From Bifidobacteriaceae bacterium (GTDB lineage Bacteria > Actinomycetota > Actinomycetes > Actinomycetales > Bifidobacteriaceae), in NCBI GenBank assembly GCA_030530905.1, contig JAUMUB010000027.1, positions 1-11,439 on the forward strand: a stretch of DNA of 11,439 nucleotides, read 5' to 3'. Below the pieces are notes generated by a model that saw only the letters and a list, made by a program, of their open reading frames with translations, searched no databases and was not told the DNA's origin. This document shows, piece after piece, positions 1 to 7,450 of this stretch (position 1 is the stretch's first letter; each line of letters opens with the position of its first letter). A program made the position numbers and the translations under genes.

Positions 1-7
1 ATTAAAA

Positions 8-466
8 TCACGCCACATCACGCTTTAGCATAAAAAAATTATTCAACAGTGAAGCACATTTATCTTCTAGAACACCGCCGTAAACTTGCGCTTTATGCCC
101 TATATGACGGTCACGCGGTATATCCCAAATTGAACCACAAGCGCCCATTTTATTATCCCACGCTCCGAACACGATATTTTTCATATGCGCTTGCAAAAGT
201 GCTCCAGCACACATTGGACATGGTTCTAACGTCACAACAATCGTGCATTGCGAAAAATTCCATGCACCAATATTCATAGAAGCATTTCTAAGTGCCTCTA
301 TCTCAGCATGCGCTAATGGATCGTTAGAAAACTCACGTCTGTTATATCCTTCACCAATTATTTCACCGTTCTCATCAAGCACCACAGCGCCCACTGGAAC
401 ATCACCAGCTTGCATTGCGCGTTGCGCTAAAACTAACGCTTTTTCCATGGCGGTAAAATAATTCAT
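8..466 (-). CDS. tadA: tRNA-specific adenosine deaminase TadA
   Basis: This zinc-dependent cytoplasmic deaminase converts adenosine-34 to inosine in the anticodon of tRNA-Arg(ACG), so that one tRNA can read several arginine codons. The 152-residue protein is the normal TadA length. The zinc and catalytic signature is complete: H53-A-E55 (zinc ligand and proton shuttle) followed by P82-C83-P-M-C86-A-G (two cysteine ligands). The N-terminal DVPVGAVV stretch, YN at 41-42 and the FFMLKR C-terminal helix are also typical. The ATG at 466 is preceded on the minus strand by a purine-rich AGGAAATTGAAG, a weak ribosome binding site. An internal ATG (residue 7) is possible, but the longer form aligns better with known TadA N-termini. 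It is transcribed divergently from the antiporter and its TGA stop is 7 bases from the window edge, so its downstream neighbour is unseen. Cytidine deaminase or guanine deaminase relatives are less likely given the whole-length pattern. Confidence 0.95.
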   Translation of the reverse strand: MNYFTAMEKALVLAQRAMQAGDVPVGAVVLDENGEIIGEGYNRREFSNDPLAHAEIEALRNASMNIGAWNFSQCTIVVTLEPCPMCAGALLQAHMKNIVFGAWDNKMGACGSIWDIPRDRHIGHKAQVYGGVLEDKCASLLNNFFMLKRDVA

Positions 467-505
467 AATATCTTCAATTTCCTAGTGTCAGTTCACGGTA
501 ACATT

Positions 506-534
506 ATTTTAAAATTTGACAGTATAGAATGAAA
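506..534 (-). promoter_or_regulatory. Candidate promoter of tadA
   Basis: On the minus strand a TAAAAT hexamer (511-506, one mismatch to TATAAT) lies 17 bases downstream of TTTCAT (534-529), a poor -35. Predicted transcription start is near 499, giving a leader of about 33 bases to the tadA ATG. Only the -10 and the spacing support it. Confidence 0.25.
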
Positions 535-556
535 TATACAAGATACTATATATAGT
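516..556 (+). promoter_or_regulatory. Candidate antiporter promoter with overlapping palindrome
   Basis: A consensus -35 TTGACA sits at 516-521. No -10 has ideal spacing: TATACA (535-540) is 13 bases away and GATACT (542-547) is 20. A perfect 12-bp palindrome, ACTATATATAGT, follows at 545-556 and could be an operator or simply AT-rich DNA. The location 40-75 bases before the antiporter start fits a promoter region. Confidence 0.3.
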
Positions 557-592
557 TATTCAAAATTCTGCATTTTTAAGAAAAGAGAACTA

Positions 593-2656
593 GTGGAAGC
601 CTTTAATCTGATTCTAGCTATTACGGGAGTTGTTGTTATCTCGTCGTTTATCAGCAGATTTCTTCCGCGAATTTCAATGCCATTAGTACAAATATTATTG
701 GGCATTATTCTTTCTCAGACTGAAATTTTGAACAATGTGGAATTAGATCCTAAGTTATTTGTGGAATTATTTATTGCACCGTTGCTGTATTTGGAAGCGC
801 GTGAAATTAACAAGCAAGCGTTGTTCAAGAATCTCAAGCTTTCCTTGTCGCTTGCTATTGGGTTAGCAATTGCAACTATGGTTGCTGTAGGCTTTACGCT
901 CCACGCATTATGGCCTGCTATTTCACTTGCGGCTGCGCTGGCTTTAGGCGCAGCATTAGGCCCAACCGATGCTGTGGCAGTAAGTTCTTTAAGTAACGAA
1001 GCTTCGCTAAGTGACACGGAATATAATATTCTTAAAAGTGAATCACTGTTTAATGACGCTTCTGGTATCGTCGGCTTCCAGTTTGCTATCGCAGCAGCAG
1101 TCACAGGAGTTTTCTCAGTTGGCAGTGCTGCAGAAGAATTCGTCATATCGTTTATTGGTGGTACGGTCGTAGGTTTTATTGTTGGATTATTGAGTAACTG
1201 GATTTTTGAAACAATTCGAAATTTTGGTATGGAAACCACTACCACTCGCATTCTTATGGAATTATTCCTGCCATTCTTGCTGTATATTGAATCGGAAGAA
1301 GTAATTCATGTTTCTGGAATTCTTGCAGTGGTAACAGCAGGTATTGTCACCAGATTCGACCAAACTGGTATTAATCCTGATGCTGCTCGAACGAATATTG
1401 TGGCAAACAGCGTGTGGAAAGTATTATCTTACAGCCTCAATGGTGCAGTATTTGTGCTTCTTGGACTTCAGTTGCCGGACGCACTAGCGGTTAGCTGGCA
1501 TGATAAGACTATTGGTAATAAGCAACTTATTATTGCAATAGCTTTAGTGACTTTTATTGTTATCACTATGAGATACTTCTGGGTGTATGGCATGCTTCGT
1601 ATTTCTAAACGATTGAAGCCTTCAGATAAAACTGGCAATAGTAGACTTTTGTCTGCTGCACTCATGACTATTGGCGGGCCAAAAGGAACTATCACATTAG
1701 CCCTTATATTCACTTTGCCTTACTACATTGCCGGCAATATTCCATTCCCGATGCGTAATGCACTCATATTCATTGCTTCTGGTGTTATCATCGCCACCTT
1801 GCTTCTCGCAAACTTTGCATTGCCGTTACTATCTCCAAAAGTTGACACCGATATCGATGGCTTAACAAAAACTACAATTACGGTTATGCAACGCACGGTT
1901 GACGAGTTGAACAAGCGTACCACTGATGAGAATAAGCGCGCTATGACTCGTGTCATTAACGCTTATAATAACCGTATTATGTCACTCGAACAGAACACGG
2001 GTAACGTGCACCAGCGTGAGCGAATTGAACAACTTCAAGTTCAAGCGATTAACTGGGAAAAAGATTATATTAAAGTTAAGCTTGTTGAGCTAAAAGAAAA
2101 TCCTGAGGTTGAAGACTATGAGCTTAAGGTTGAAGCATATGAACTTATCATGGACCGCCTTATGGAAACCTTGCGCCATATTGAAAACAAGCATGTTTAT
2201 ATTAACATTTTCTCCAATATTCGCGGTAGGATTCGAAAAATATCTCACCGCGCAATGTTCATTCTACGCCGATTAGCCATGTTTATAAGTAAGAATGCAG
2301 CAAACAGAATGAATCTTAGCGTGAACAAATATGTGCGCATGATTCAAATTGAGGCTGTTGATTACATACTTGAATGTTTGCATAAGCAAGAGAATAAAGA
2401 TGCTTATGGTTCAGATGCTTGTACTGCTTTAACAATGCAGTATTTGCACACAAAAGCTGTTATGCAGGCACGACCAAATCGCGCTAAAGCAATGCAGCTT
2501 ATTCAAGAAATACAAGATTTAAAACGCGAATCTTTCTCTATTGAATTAAATGTTATTAACGAAATGCAAGATGCTAATGAGATCACGCGCGCTGAAGCCA
2601 AGGAGCTACGTTCAAACGTATATGTCATGCAAGTGGACGCAGATTCAGAAATATAA
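593..2656 (+). CDS. CPA1-family Na+(K+)/H+ antiporter
   Basis: This is an integral membrane exchanger of the NhaP/NHE (COG0025) type, which trades cytoplasmic Na+ or K+ for external protons. Residues 1-415 form about 12 hydrophobic segments. The family core motifs are GPTDAVAV (123-130) and ESLFNDASGIV (150-160), where N154-D155 is the cation/proton site. GGPKG at 361-365 occupies the place where many NHE/NhaP proteins have GGLRG, so K364 replaces the usual arginine. Residues 416-687 are a hydrophilic, helix-rich, charged tail of about 270 residues, presumably cytoplasmic and regulatory. Total length is 687, longer than minimal NhaP proteins because of this tail. The start is GTG at 593, the codon before it being TAG; AAGAGAA at 583-589 is a modest ribosome binding site. 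It is a single gene, divergent from tadA and convergent with the esterase. Ion preference (Na+ versus K+) cannot be read from the sequence. Confidence 0.9.
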   Translation: MEAFNLILAITGVVVISSFISRFLPRISMPLVQILLGIILSQTEILNNVELDPKLFVELFIAPLLYLEAREINKQALFKNLKLSLSLAIGLAIATMVAVGFTLHALWPAISLAAALALGAALGPTDAVAVSSLSNEASLSDTEYNILKSESLFNDASGIVGFQFAIAAAVTGVFSVGSAAEEFVISFIGGTVVGFIVGLLSNWIFETIRNFGMETTTTRILMELFLPFLLYIESEEVIHVSGILAVVTAGIVTRFDQTGINPDAARTNIVANSVWKVLSYSLNGAVFVLLGLQLPDALAVSWHDKTIGNKQLIIAIALVTFIVITMRYFWVYGMLRISKRLKPSDKTGNSRLLSAALMTIGGPKGTITLALIFTLPYYIAGNIPFPMRNALIFIASGVIIATLLLANFALPLLSPKVDTDIDGLTKTTITVMQRTVDELNKRTTDENKRAMTRVINAYNNRIMSLEQNTGNVHQRERIEQLQVQAINWEKDYIKVKLVELKENPEVEDYELKVEAYELIMDRLMETLRHIENKHVYINIFSNIRGRIRKISHRAMFILRRLAMFISKNAANRMNLSVNKYVRMIQIEAVDYILECLHKQENKDAYGSDACTALTMQYLHTKAVMQARPNRAKAMQLIQEIQDLKRESFSIELNVINEMQDANEITRAEAKELRSNVYVMQVDADSEI

Positions 2657-2709
2657 TTAATCTGTGTGTGTAAACAAGTGAGCTTTATTTAATATTAATA
2701 AAAATAATT

Positions 2710-2743
2710 ACAGTGCAGTTCTTAATTAAAAGTGCTGCACTGT
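2710..2743. terminator. Bidirectional terminator between antiporter and esterase genes
   Basis: A perfect 9-bp stem, ACAGTGCAG (2710-2718) with CTGCACTGT (2735-2743), can be extended inward by CTT/AAG (2721-2723 with 2730-2732). T-rich sequence follows on both strands (TTTACATTTTTA on plus, AATTATTTTTATT on minus). It lies in the 136-base gap between two converging genes, so it can serve both. Confidence 0.75.
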
Positions 2744-2792
2744 TTACATTTTTACTGTAATATTACACTAAATATTTTATTGCAAATTTCTT

Positions 2793-3521
2793 TTAAATCA
2801 TTCCAGAGGAAATACCGTTCATAATAAGCCATTGCTTAATATCATTAAACTCCTGTACTCCAACAGCATGGTCTAAAGTAGGATAATGTTTTAATGTTAA
2901 CCACGTGTTTTCCTCTAACCATGCACTAGCTGCAAACAACTCATATCTAGGAATAATCTCATCTTTATCTCCATAACCGAAGAACACAGGTTTTTCCATT
3001 TCCGCTAAACGATTATCAGCAGGAACACATTCGGAAATTTCACCCATTGCTATAAATCCAGATAAGTTAATTGCTGCCCTGTAACGTTCTGGAAATACTC
3101 GCAGCATATGGGTTGACAACATGCCACCTTGAGAGAATCCCATAAGCACAATTTCACGAGAATCCTCAATATTCTCAGTCACCCAATTTTGAATTGCGTT
3201 GCAGGCAGCAAAAGCATCGTAATCTAAATCCTCGCCAACTGGAACAGCATCATGAAACCAGCTATAAGCGTTATCAGCAGCAGATAATTCAATTGGAGCT
3301 CGCAGCGCAACATAATCGTTAAACGGGGCAACATAACGCATTATTGCCGCTAAATCAGTTTCGTTTGAACCCCAACCATGCATAATAATAAATAATGGTC
3401 GAGTTGTATATGCCTGCGCATTCTTCGCTGAAAATAAGGCATGTGTCACTTTCACTGGCTCCCCATAGTAACCAAGAACAACATCGGATTTTCTACCGAT
3501 CAAATTTGAAGAATTACTCAT
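2793..3521 (-). CDS. Alpha/beta hydrolase, phospholipase/carboxylesterase family
   Basis: This is probably a cytoplasmic serine esterase of the Abhydrolase_2 (phospholipase/carboxylesterase, YpfH/EstB-like) family acting on short acyl esters; the true substrate is unknown. The catalytic triad can be seen: nucleophile S130 in G-F-S-Q-G-G (128-133), acid D187 in GDKDEIIP, and H218 in LDHAV. The oxyanion-hole motif is HGWGSNETDL (48-57). There is no signal peptide. At 242 residues it is slightly longer than the usual 210-225, owing to an N-terminal extension of about 40 residues before the first core strand. The ATG at 3521 has no Shine-Dalgarno sequence. Instead a strong promoter ends 6 bases before it, so the mRNA is probably leaderless, which also supports this start. 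It is divergent from dcd and convergent with the antiporter; neither neighbour suggests a pathway. Confidence 0.88.
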   Translation of the reverse strand: MSNSSNLIGRKSDVVLGYYGEPVKVTHALFSAKNAQAYTTRPLFIIMHGWGSNETDLAAIMRYVAPFNDYVALRAPIELSAADNAYSWFHDAVPVGEDLDYDAFAACNAIQNWVTENIEDSREIVLMGFSQGGMLSTHMLRVFPERYRAAINLSGFIAMGEISECVPADNRLAEMEKPVFFGYGDKDEIIPRYELFAASAWLEENTWLTLKHYPTLDHAVGVQEFNDIKQWLIMNGISSGMI

Positions 3522-3527
3522 ATTGTG

Positions 3528-3556
3528 AATATAAACCGTTTTTGAAACTTTGTCTA
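3528..3556 (-). promoter_or_regulatory. Promoter of the esterase gene, leaderless arrangement
   Basis: On the minus strand TAGACA (3556-3551, five of six to consensus) and TATATT (3533-3528, five of six) are separated by exactly 17 bases. Only 6 bases (CACAAT) lie between the -10 and the ATG at 3521, so a start site at the usual 7 bases downstream falls on the A of ATG. There is no ribosome binding site. Confidence 0.65.
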
Positions 3557-3591
3557 CTCAAGCGCATTACAATTTATAATACATTAAAACG

Positions 3592-3617
3592 GTATCATTC
3601 TTGATACACTAGTATCT
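3592..3617. repeat. Alternating GTATC/GATAC inverted-repeat array upstream of dcd
   Basis: GTATCA (3592-3597), TGATAC (3602-3607) and GTATCT (3612-3617) alternate in orientation with starts 10 bases apart. The first pair is a perfect 6-bp dyad with a TTCT centre; the second pair is a 5-bp dyad (GATAC/GTATC) with an ACTA centre. The array ends at the candidate -10 of dcd. It could be a repressor operator or, in RNA, two mutually exclusive hairpins. Confidence 0.5.
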
Positions 3618-3649
3618 AATATAGTGACACAAGTGCGCAGATTGAGGAG
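3617..3649 (+). promoter_or_regulatory. Candidate -10 and ribosome binding site of dcd
   Basis: Overlapping -10-like hexamers TAATAT (3617-3622) and TATAGT (3620-3625) lie about 30 bases before the dcd ATG, without a convincing -35. An alternative perfect TATAAT at 3575-3580 has only TTGTCT (3550-3555) at a long 19-base spacing. The ribosome binding site GAGGAG (3644-3649), 5 bases before ATG 3655, is strong and fixes the start. Confidence 0.4.
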
Positions 3650-3654
3650 TAACT

Positions 3655-4236
3655 ATGCTGTTGTCAGATCGTGACATTCTTGCCGCACAAGCTGAAGGAC
3701 ATATTTCACTAGAACCTTGGACACCAGAAATGGTGCAACCAGCTTCTATTGACGTACGACTTGATCGATATTTTCGATTATTCAACAATCATGCATATAC
3801 GTATGTTGATCCAGCAGAAAATCAAGGCTCTTTAACAGAAGAATTCGAAGTTGCTCCAGATGAGCCTTGGATTTTACATCCTGGAGAGTTTGCACTTGGC
3901 TCTACTTGGGAATATGTGAAACTTGATGCGACAATTGCAGCGCGTTTAGAGGGTAAAAGCTCTCTTGGTCGTTTAGGTATTCTCACACACTCTACCGCAG
4001 GTTTTATTGACCCAGGATTCAATGGTCATATTACTTTGGAACTTTCAAATGTGAGTACCCTACCAGTGAAATTGTGGCCAGGCATGAAAATTGGGCAAAT
4101 GTGTTTCTTTGAATTAAGCTCTCCAGCTGAAAACCCTTACGGCTGCGAGAAGAATGGTTCACATTATCAAGGACAGAGAGGACCAACTCCTAGCCGAAGC
4201 TACGAGAATTTTTATCGTGCAGCAATAACTGATTAA
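3655..4236 (+). CDS. dcd: Bifunctional dCTP deaminase/dUTPase (dUMP-forming)
   Basis: This homotrimeric cytoplasmic enzyme turns dCTP directly into dUMP, feeding thymidylate synthesis while avoiding free dUTP. The 193-residue sequence closely resembles the Mycobacterium tuberculosis bifunctional enzyme as I remember it. It has [11 protein letters not shown] (27-37), [10 protein letters not shown] (99-108), [11 protein letters not shown] (112-122), and ITLELSN with catalytic E129. The C-terminal [13 protein letters not shown] (171-183) closes over the triphosphate. A115 lies at the position involved in dTTP/dCTP discrimination in the mycobacterial protein. The monofunctional E. coli type differs in this [10 protein letters not shown] segment, so the dUMP-forming activity is well supported by family knowledge. 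The GAGGAG ribosome binding site is 5 bases upstream. It is monocistronic: divergent from the esterase and convergent with the ATPase, with a GTATC/GATAC array in its promoter region. Confidence 0.95.
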   Translation: MLLSDRDILAAQAEGHISLEPWTPEMVQPASIDVRLDRYFRLFNNHAYTYVDPAENQGSLTEEFEVAPDEPWILHPGEFALGSTWEYVKLDATIAARLEGKSSLGRLGILTHSTAGFIDPGFNGHITLELSNVSTLPVKLWPGMKIGQMCFFELSSPAENPYGCEKNGSHYQGQRGPTPSRSYENFYRAAITD

Positions 4237-4273
4237 TAATTCATATTATTCTTATACGCTTTACGTCTACATA

Positions 4274-4312
4274 AAAGAGTTGATAGCCAGATTTACTAGC
4301 TACCAACTCTTT
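4274..4312. terminator. Bidirectional terminator between dcd and the ATPase gene
   Basis: AAAGAGTTG (4274-4282) pairs perfectly with CAACTCTTT (4304-4312). The stem continues inward with TAGC (4284-4287) and GCTA (4299-4302) after one A-C mismatch. The stem ends in T/A runs, giving T-rich 3' sides in both directions, although the downstream T tracts are imperfect. It lies in the 101-base convergent gap. Confidence 0.72.
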
Positions 4313-4337
4313 CTAATATTTATGAAATTGTATTATC

Positions 4338-7301
4338 TTAAATCTCTTTACGAGCTTTAGCTCGAATGCGCAAAACAATCTTGCGTAATTCAGAAGCCAC
4401 AAGCACTAATGCAGCGAGACCAACACATTCAAACCATGCGGTAAGACCTAATGGTGTTGTACCAAATGCTGCATTCAAGAATGGAACATAAATAACCACT
4501 AATTGCAATACAACAGATATTGCAATTGCTCCCCACAGCCACTTGTTGTCAAATAGTCCAACGAATACGGATTGGAAGTGGGAGCGAGATGCAAGTGCGT
4601 TAAACATTTGAGCGAATACGAGAATAGTAAAGCCCATAGTACGAGCCTCAACCATTTGAGCCTCATGACCGATAGCATCAACAGAACGATCAGTGAATAA
4701 ACCTCCTGCTAAATGCATATCCATGCCAACTAGCGTTACGATTGCCATAATAATACCGATGAAAATAATATCACCCCACATTTCACGGTCGATAACACGA
4801 TCGTTCACGCCACGAGGTTTACGATTCATCACATCATCAGTTTGAGTATCAACACCCATTGCGAGCGCAGGTGCAGCATCAGTAAGCAAGTTAATCCACA
4901 ATAATTGTGTTGCTAATAATGGAACGGTCACACCAACAGCTCCTGGCTGACGAATTCCTAAGAATCCAGCAAACACTACACCAAAGAACACCGTGAATAC
5001 TTCTCCAACGTTAGAGCTTAACAAGTAGCGTAAGAACTTACGAATATTGTCGAATATGATTCGTCCTTCGCGAACTGCAGCAACAATTGTAGAGAAGTTA
5101 TCGTCAGCTAAAATCATTTTAGCGGATTCTTTTGTAACTTCAGTACCGGTAATACCCATTGCGATACCAATATCAGCAGTTTTTACTGCAGGCGCATCGT
5201 TTACACCGTCACCGGTCATAGCAACAATATTGCCTTGGCGTTGTAATGATTCAACAATCTTAAGCTTATGCTCTGGTGCAACTCGTGCATATACGGACAC
5301 TTCGGAAGTGGCCTCGTCTAAGGCTTTTTCGTCTGCAAATGAATCAAGCTCATCTCCAGTAAGAGCTTTGCCGCCTTTTTCAATAATGCCTAAGTCACTT
5401 GCAATTCGAGCTGCAGTAAGAGGATGATCACCCGTAATCATTACCGTACGAATACCTGCGCGGTGTGATTCTGCAACACTATCTCGAACTTCAGTACGAG
5501 GTGGATCGATGATACCAACTAAGCCAGCCCAAACAAGATCTTTTTCGACGTATTCGCTTTGGTCAGCAATATCGATTAATTGACCTGCGCTATTGGAACG
5601 AATACCCTCAATATCTGCAAGCGAGGTGACGTTAAGAGGACGATATGCTTGACCTAAGGTGCGGTATGCATCATTAGATAAACGTTCTACTGCAGATAAA
5701 ATATTTTGACGATCACCCTCGGTCATTGTTCGTACTGAGCCACCGACTGCAATTCGATTACAATGTGAGAGTAACACGTCTGGAGCACCTTTAGCGAATA
5801 CGGTTAATGCACCATTATTACTCTCATCCTTGCAAACAACAGCCATGCGCTTACGTTCTGAAGTGAATGGAACTTCTGCCACACGCTCAAAACTTGCATG
5901 TGATTTGTCTGCCTTCACTTTCTTTGCTGCAACAACAAGTGAAACTTCTGTAGGATCACCAACACTCTCCCACTTGTTGTTAGCGTCTTTGCGAATTTCG
6001 CCATCATTTGCAAGTAAGCCAGCACCTAAAGTAGCGAACACTTCAGTTTTTACAGCTTCGTTAATATCTGCTTCGCTACCTTCGAGTGAAACCATGCTTC
6101 CTTCTGGAGCATATCCAGTGCCAGTAATTTGTATTTCACCACTTGGAGTAACAACTCGTTCAACAGTCATCTCATTACGGGTGAGAGTACCAGTTTTATC
6201 AGAGCAGATTACGGAAGCAGAACCTAAAGTTTCTACTGAGGAAAGCTTCTTCACAATAGCATTGTGCTGAACCATGCGCTGAACACCAAGAGCTAACACA
6301 ACAGTGAGAATTGCCGCCAAGCCCTCAGGTACAGCAGCAACAGCTAACGATACTGACAACAGTAAGGAATCAATAACATCATGTACGGTGTGGAAGCCTT
6401 CTAAGATTGCCAATGCTGCTAATACAACTACAGCAATAATGCACACTGCAATACCAAGAATCTTGGAAACGTATGTCATTTCCTTCTGCAAAGGAGTTGC
6501 TTCGTCTTCGCTTTGAGCAAGCAAGTCAGCAATCTTACCAACCTGAGTATTCATACCAGTTCCCGTTACGATTGCACGACCAGTACCTTGAGTAACAGAA
6601 GTACCGTTAAACACCATATTGGCACGATCACCAAGAGCTTTAGCGGACTGTAGCGTATCAACTTTCTTACCAACAGGCACAGATTCACCAGTCAAACTTG
6701 CTTCTGCCACGCGCAAAGATGCTGCAGAGAATAAGCGAGCGTCTGCTGACACGGAATCACCCTCAGCAAGTACTAATACATCTCCAGGAACAACATTTAC
6801 TGTTTCGATGCGAACAACTTTTCCATCACGTAACACGGTGGTTTGCGGAGCAGTCATGCTCGCCAATGTTTCCACTGCTTTTTCTGCACGCGATTCTTGA
6901 ATATAGCCTAAAATTGCGTTAACAATTAAAATAAGTACGATGACGATTGCGTCAAACGGCAGCACTTCGCCACCTGCTTGCCCTGGTTTTGCGTGAGCTT
7001 TCTCAACAAACCATGCAATTAAAGAAATACCAGTAGCAGCGAGCAATAAATACACTAGTGGATCTTGGAATTGTTCTAAGAACTTCTTCCACTTTGGCAC
7101 AGGAGGTGCACTAGCAAGCTCATTGCGACCGAATTTTTCCAGTCGACGCTTTGCCTCTTGCTCTGTTAAACCAACATTGGGATTTACATCTAATGCAGTT
7201 GCCACATCTTGATCTGAAACTAAAGAAGGATCTGCATCTTTGAATAACGATGCTTGCGCATCATTAACCTGAGAGGTTTGATCAAATTGCTGATCAACCA
7301 T
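4338..7301 (-). CDS. Cation-transporting P-type ATPase, calcium (P2) type
   Basis: This is a membrane pump that exports a cation, most likely Ca2+, using ATP. Numbering is for the 987-residue form from ATG 7301. An N-terminal cation-ATPase domain comes first, then TGES (204-207, actuator), V-P-E326-G-L in M4, phosphorylation site D368 in DKTGTLT, KGAPD (504-508, nucleotide binding), TGDHPLTA (623-630) and MTGDGVNDAP (695-704). M5 has SSNVGE (N764, E767) and M6 has NLLTD (N804, T807, D808), matching the SERCA calcium ligands. In M8, FAQMFNAL places Q898 where SERCA has a glutamate, suggesting a single calcium site as in PMCA/PMR1 pumps (inference). The start at 7301 has an ideal GAGGAG ribosome binding site. 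An in-frame upstream ATG at 7343 would add 14 residues and sits 6 bases after a -10-like hexamer, so a leaderless longer form is possible. Two perfect dyads lie upstream. Confidence 0.93.
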   Translation of the reverse strand: MVDQQFDQTSQVNDAQASLFKDADPSLVSDQDVATALDVNPNVGLTEQEAKRRLEKFGRNELASAPPVPKWKKFLEQFQDPLVYLLLAATGISLIAWFVEKAHAKPGQAGGEVLPFDAIVIVLILIVNAILGYIQESRAEKAVETLASMTAPQTTVLRDGKVVRIETVNVVPGDVLVLAEGDSVSADARLFSAASLRVAEASLTGESVPVGKKVDTLQSAKALGDRANMVFNGTSVTQGTGRAIVTGTGMNTQVGKIADLLAQSEDEATPLQKEMTYVSKILGIAVCIIAVVVLAALAILEGFHTVHDVIDSLLLSVSLAVAAVPEGLAAILTVVLALGVQRMVQHNAIVKKLSSVETLGSASVICSDKTGTLTRNEMTVERVVTPSGEIQITGTGYAPEGSMVSLEGSEADINEAVKTEVFATLGAGLLANDGEIRKDANNKWESVGDPTEVSLVVAAKKVKADKSHASFERVAEVPFTSERKRMAVVCKDESNNGALTVFAKGAPDVLLSHCNRIAVGGSVRTMTEGDRQNILSAVERLSNDAYRTLGQAYRPLNVTSLADIEGIRSNSAGQLIDIADQSEYVEKDLVWAGLVGIIDPPRTEVRDSVAESHRAGIRTVMITGDHPLTAARIASDLGIIEKGGKALTGDELDSFADEKALDEATSEVSVYARVAPEHKLKIVESLQRQGNIVAMTGDGVNDAPAVKTADIGIAMGITGTEVTKESAKMILADDNFSTIVAAVREGRIIFDNIRKFLRYLLSSNVGEVFTVFFGVVFAGFLGIRQPGAVGVTVPLLATQLLWINLLTDAAPALAMGVDTQTDDVMNRKPRGVNDRVIDREMWGDIIFIGIIMAIVTLVGMDMHLAGGLFTDRSVDAIGHEAQMVEARTMGFTILVFAQMFNALASRSHFQSVFVGLFDNKWLWGAIAISVVLQLVVIYVPFLNAAFGTTPLGLTAWFECVGLAALVLVASELRKIVLRIRAKARKEI

Positions 7302-7309
7302 AATATATT

Positions 7310-7315
7310 CTCCTC
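7310..7315 (-). promoter_or_regulatory. Ribosome binding site deciding the ATPase start
   Basis: Minus-strand GAGGAG is 8 bases upstream of the ATG at 7301. No such motif precedes the alternative ATG at 7343. This is why the 987-residue form is preferred over the 1001-residue one. Confidence 0.75.
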
Positions 7316-7340
7316 GACAAGCCGCGGAGTAGTCAACCCT

Positions 7341-7364
7341 CATATTTGCATTATCGCAAATATG
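7341..7364. promoter_or_regulatory. Perfect dyad enclosing an extended -10 of the ATPase gene
   Basis: CATATTTGC (7341-7349) and GCAAATATG (7356-7364) form a perfect 9-bp inverted repeat with a 6-base centre. Read on the minus strand the centre is GATAAT (7355-7350), five of six to the -10 consensus. It is preceded by TGC, giving the extended -10 form TGnGATAAT. The -35 region is GC-rich and poor, as is usual for extended -10 promoters. A protein bound to the dyad would cover the promoter core; alternatively it could be an RNA hairpin if transcription starts upstream. Confidence 0.5.
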
Positions 7365-7415
7365 TCATGGTTGCGCGGATATGAACACTTTCGGTTAATA
7401 CAAGTATTAATGGTA

Positions 7416-7440
7416 CAGAATATCCTCTACACATATTCTG
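7416..7440. repeat. Second perfect dyad upstream of the ATPase gene
   Basis: CAGAATAT (7416-7423) and ATATTCTG (7433-7440) are a perfect 8-bp inverted repeat around a 9-base centre (CCTCTACAC). It lies just downstream of a distal minus-strand promoter and is unrelated in sequence to the dyad at 7341-7364. Plausibly an operator. Confidence 0.45.
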
Positions 7441-7450
7441 AAAATCCACT

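Noticed and set aside
715-1251. 178-codon minus-strand frame inside the antiporter gene
   Set aside because: Entirely antisense to conserved transmembrane segments including GPTDAVAV; no independent coding signal.
5830-6270. 146-codon plus-strand frame inside the ATPase gene
   Set aside because: Shadow of the P-type ATPase coding strand; Ser/Thr-rich composition typical of antisense frames and no ribosome binding site or family match.
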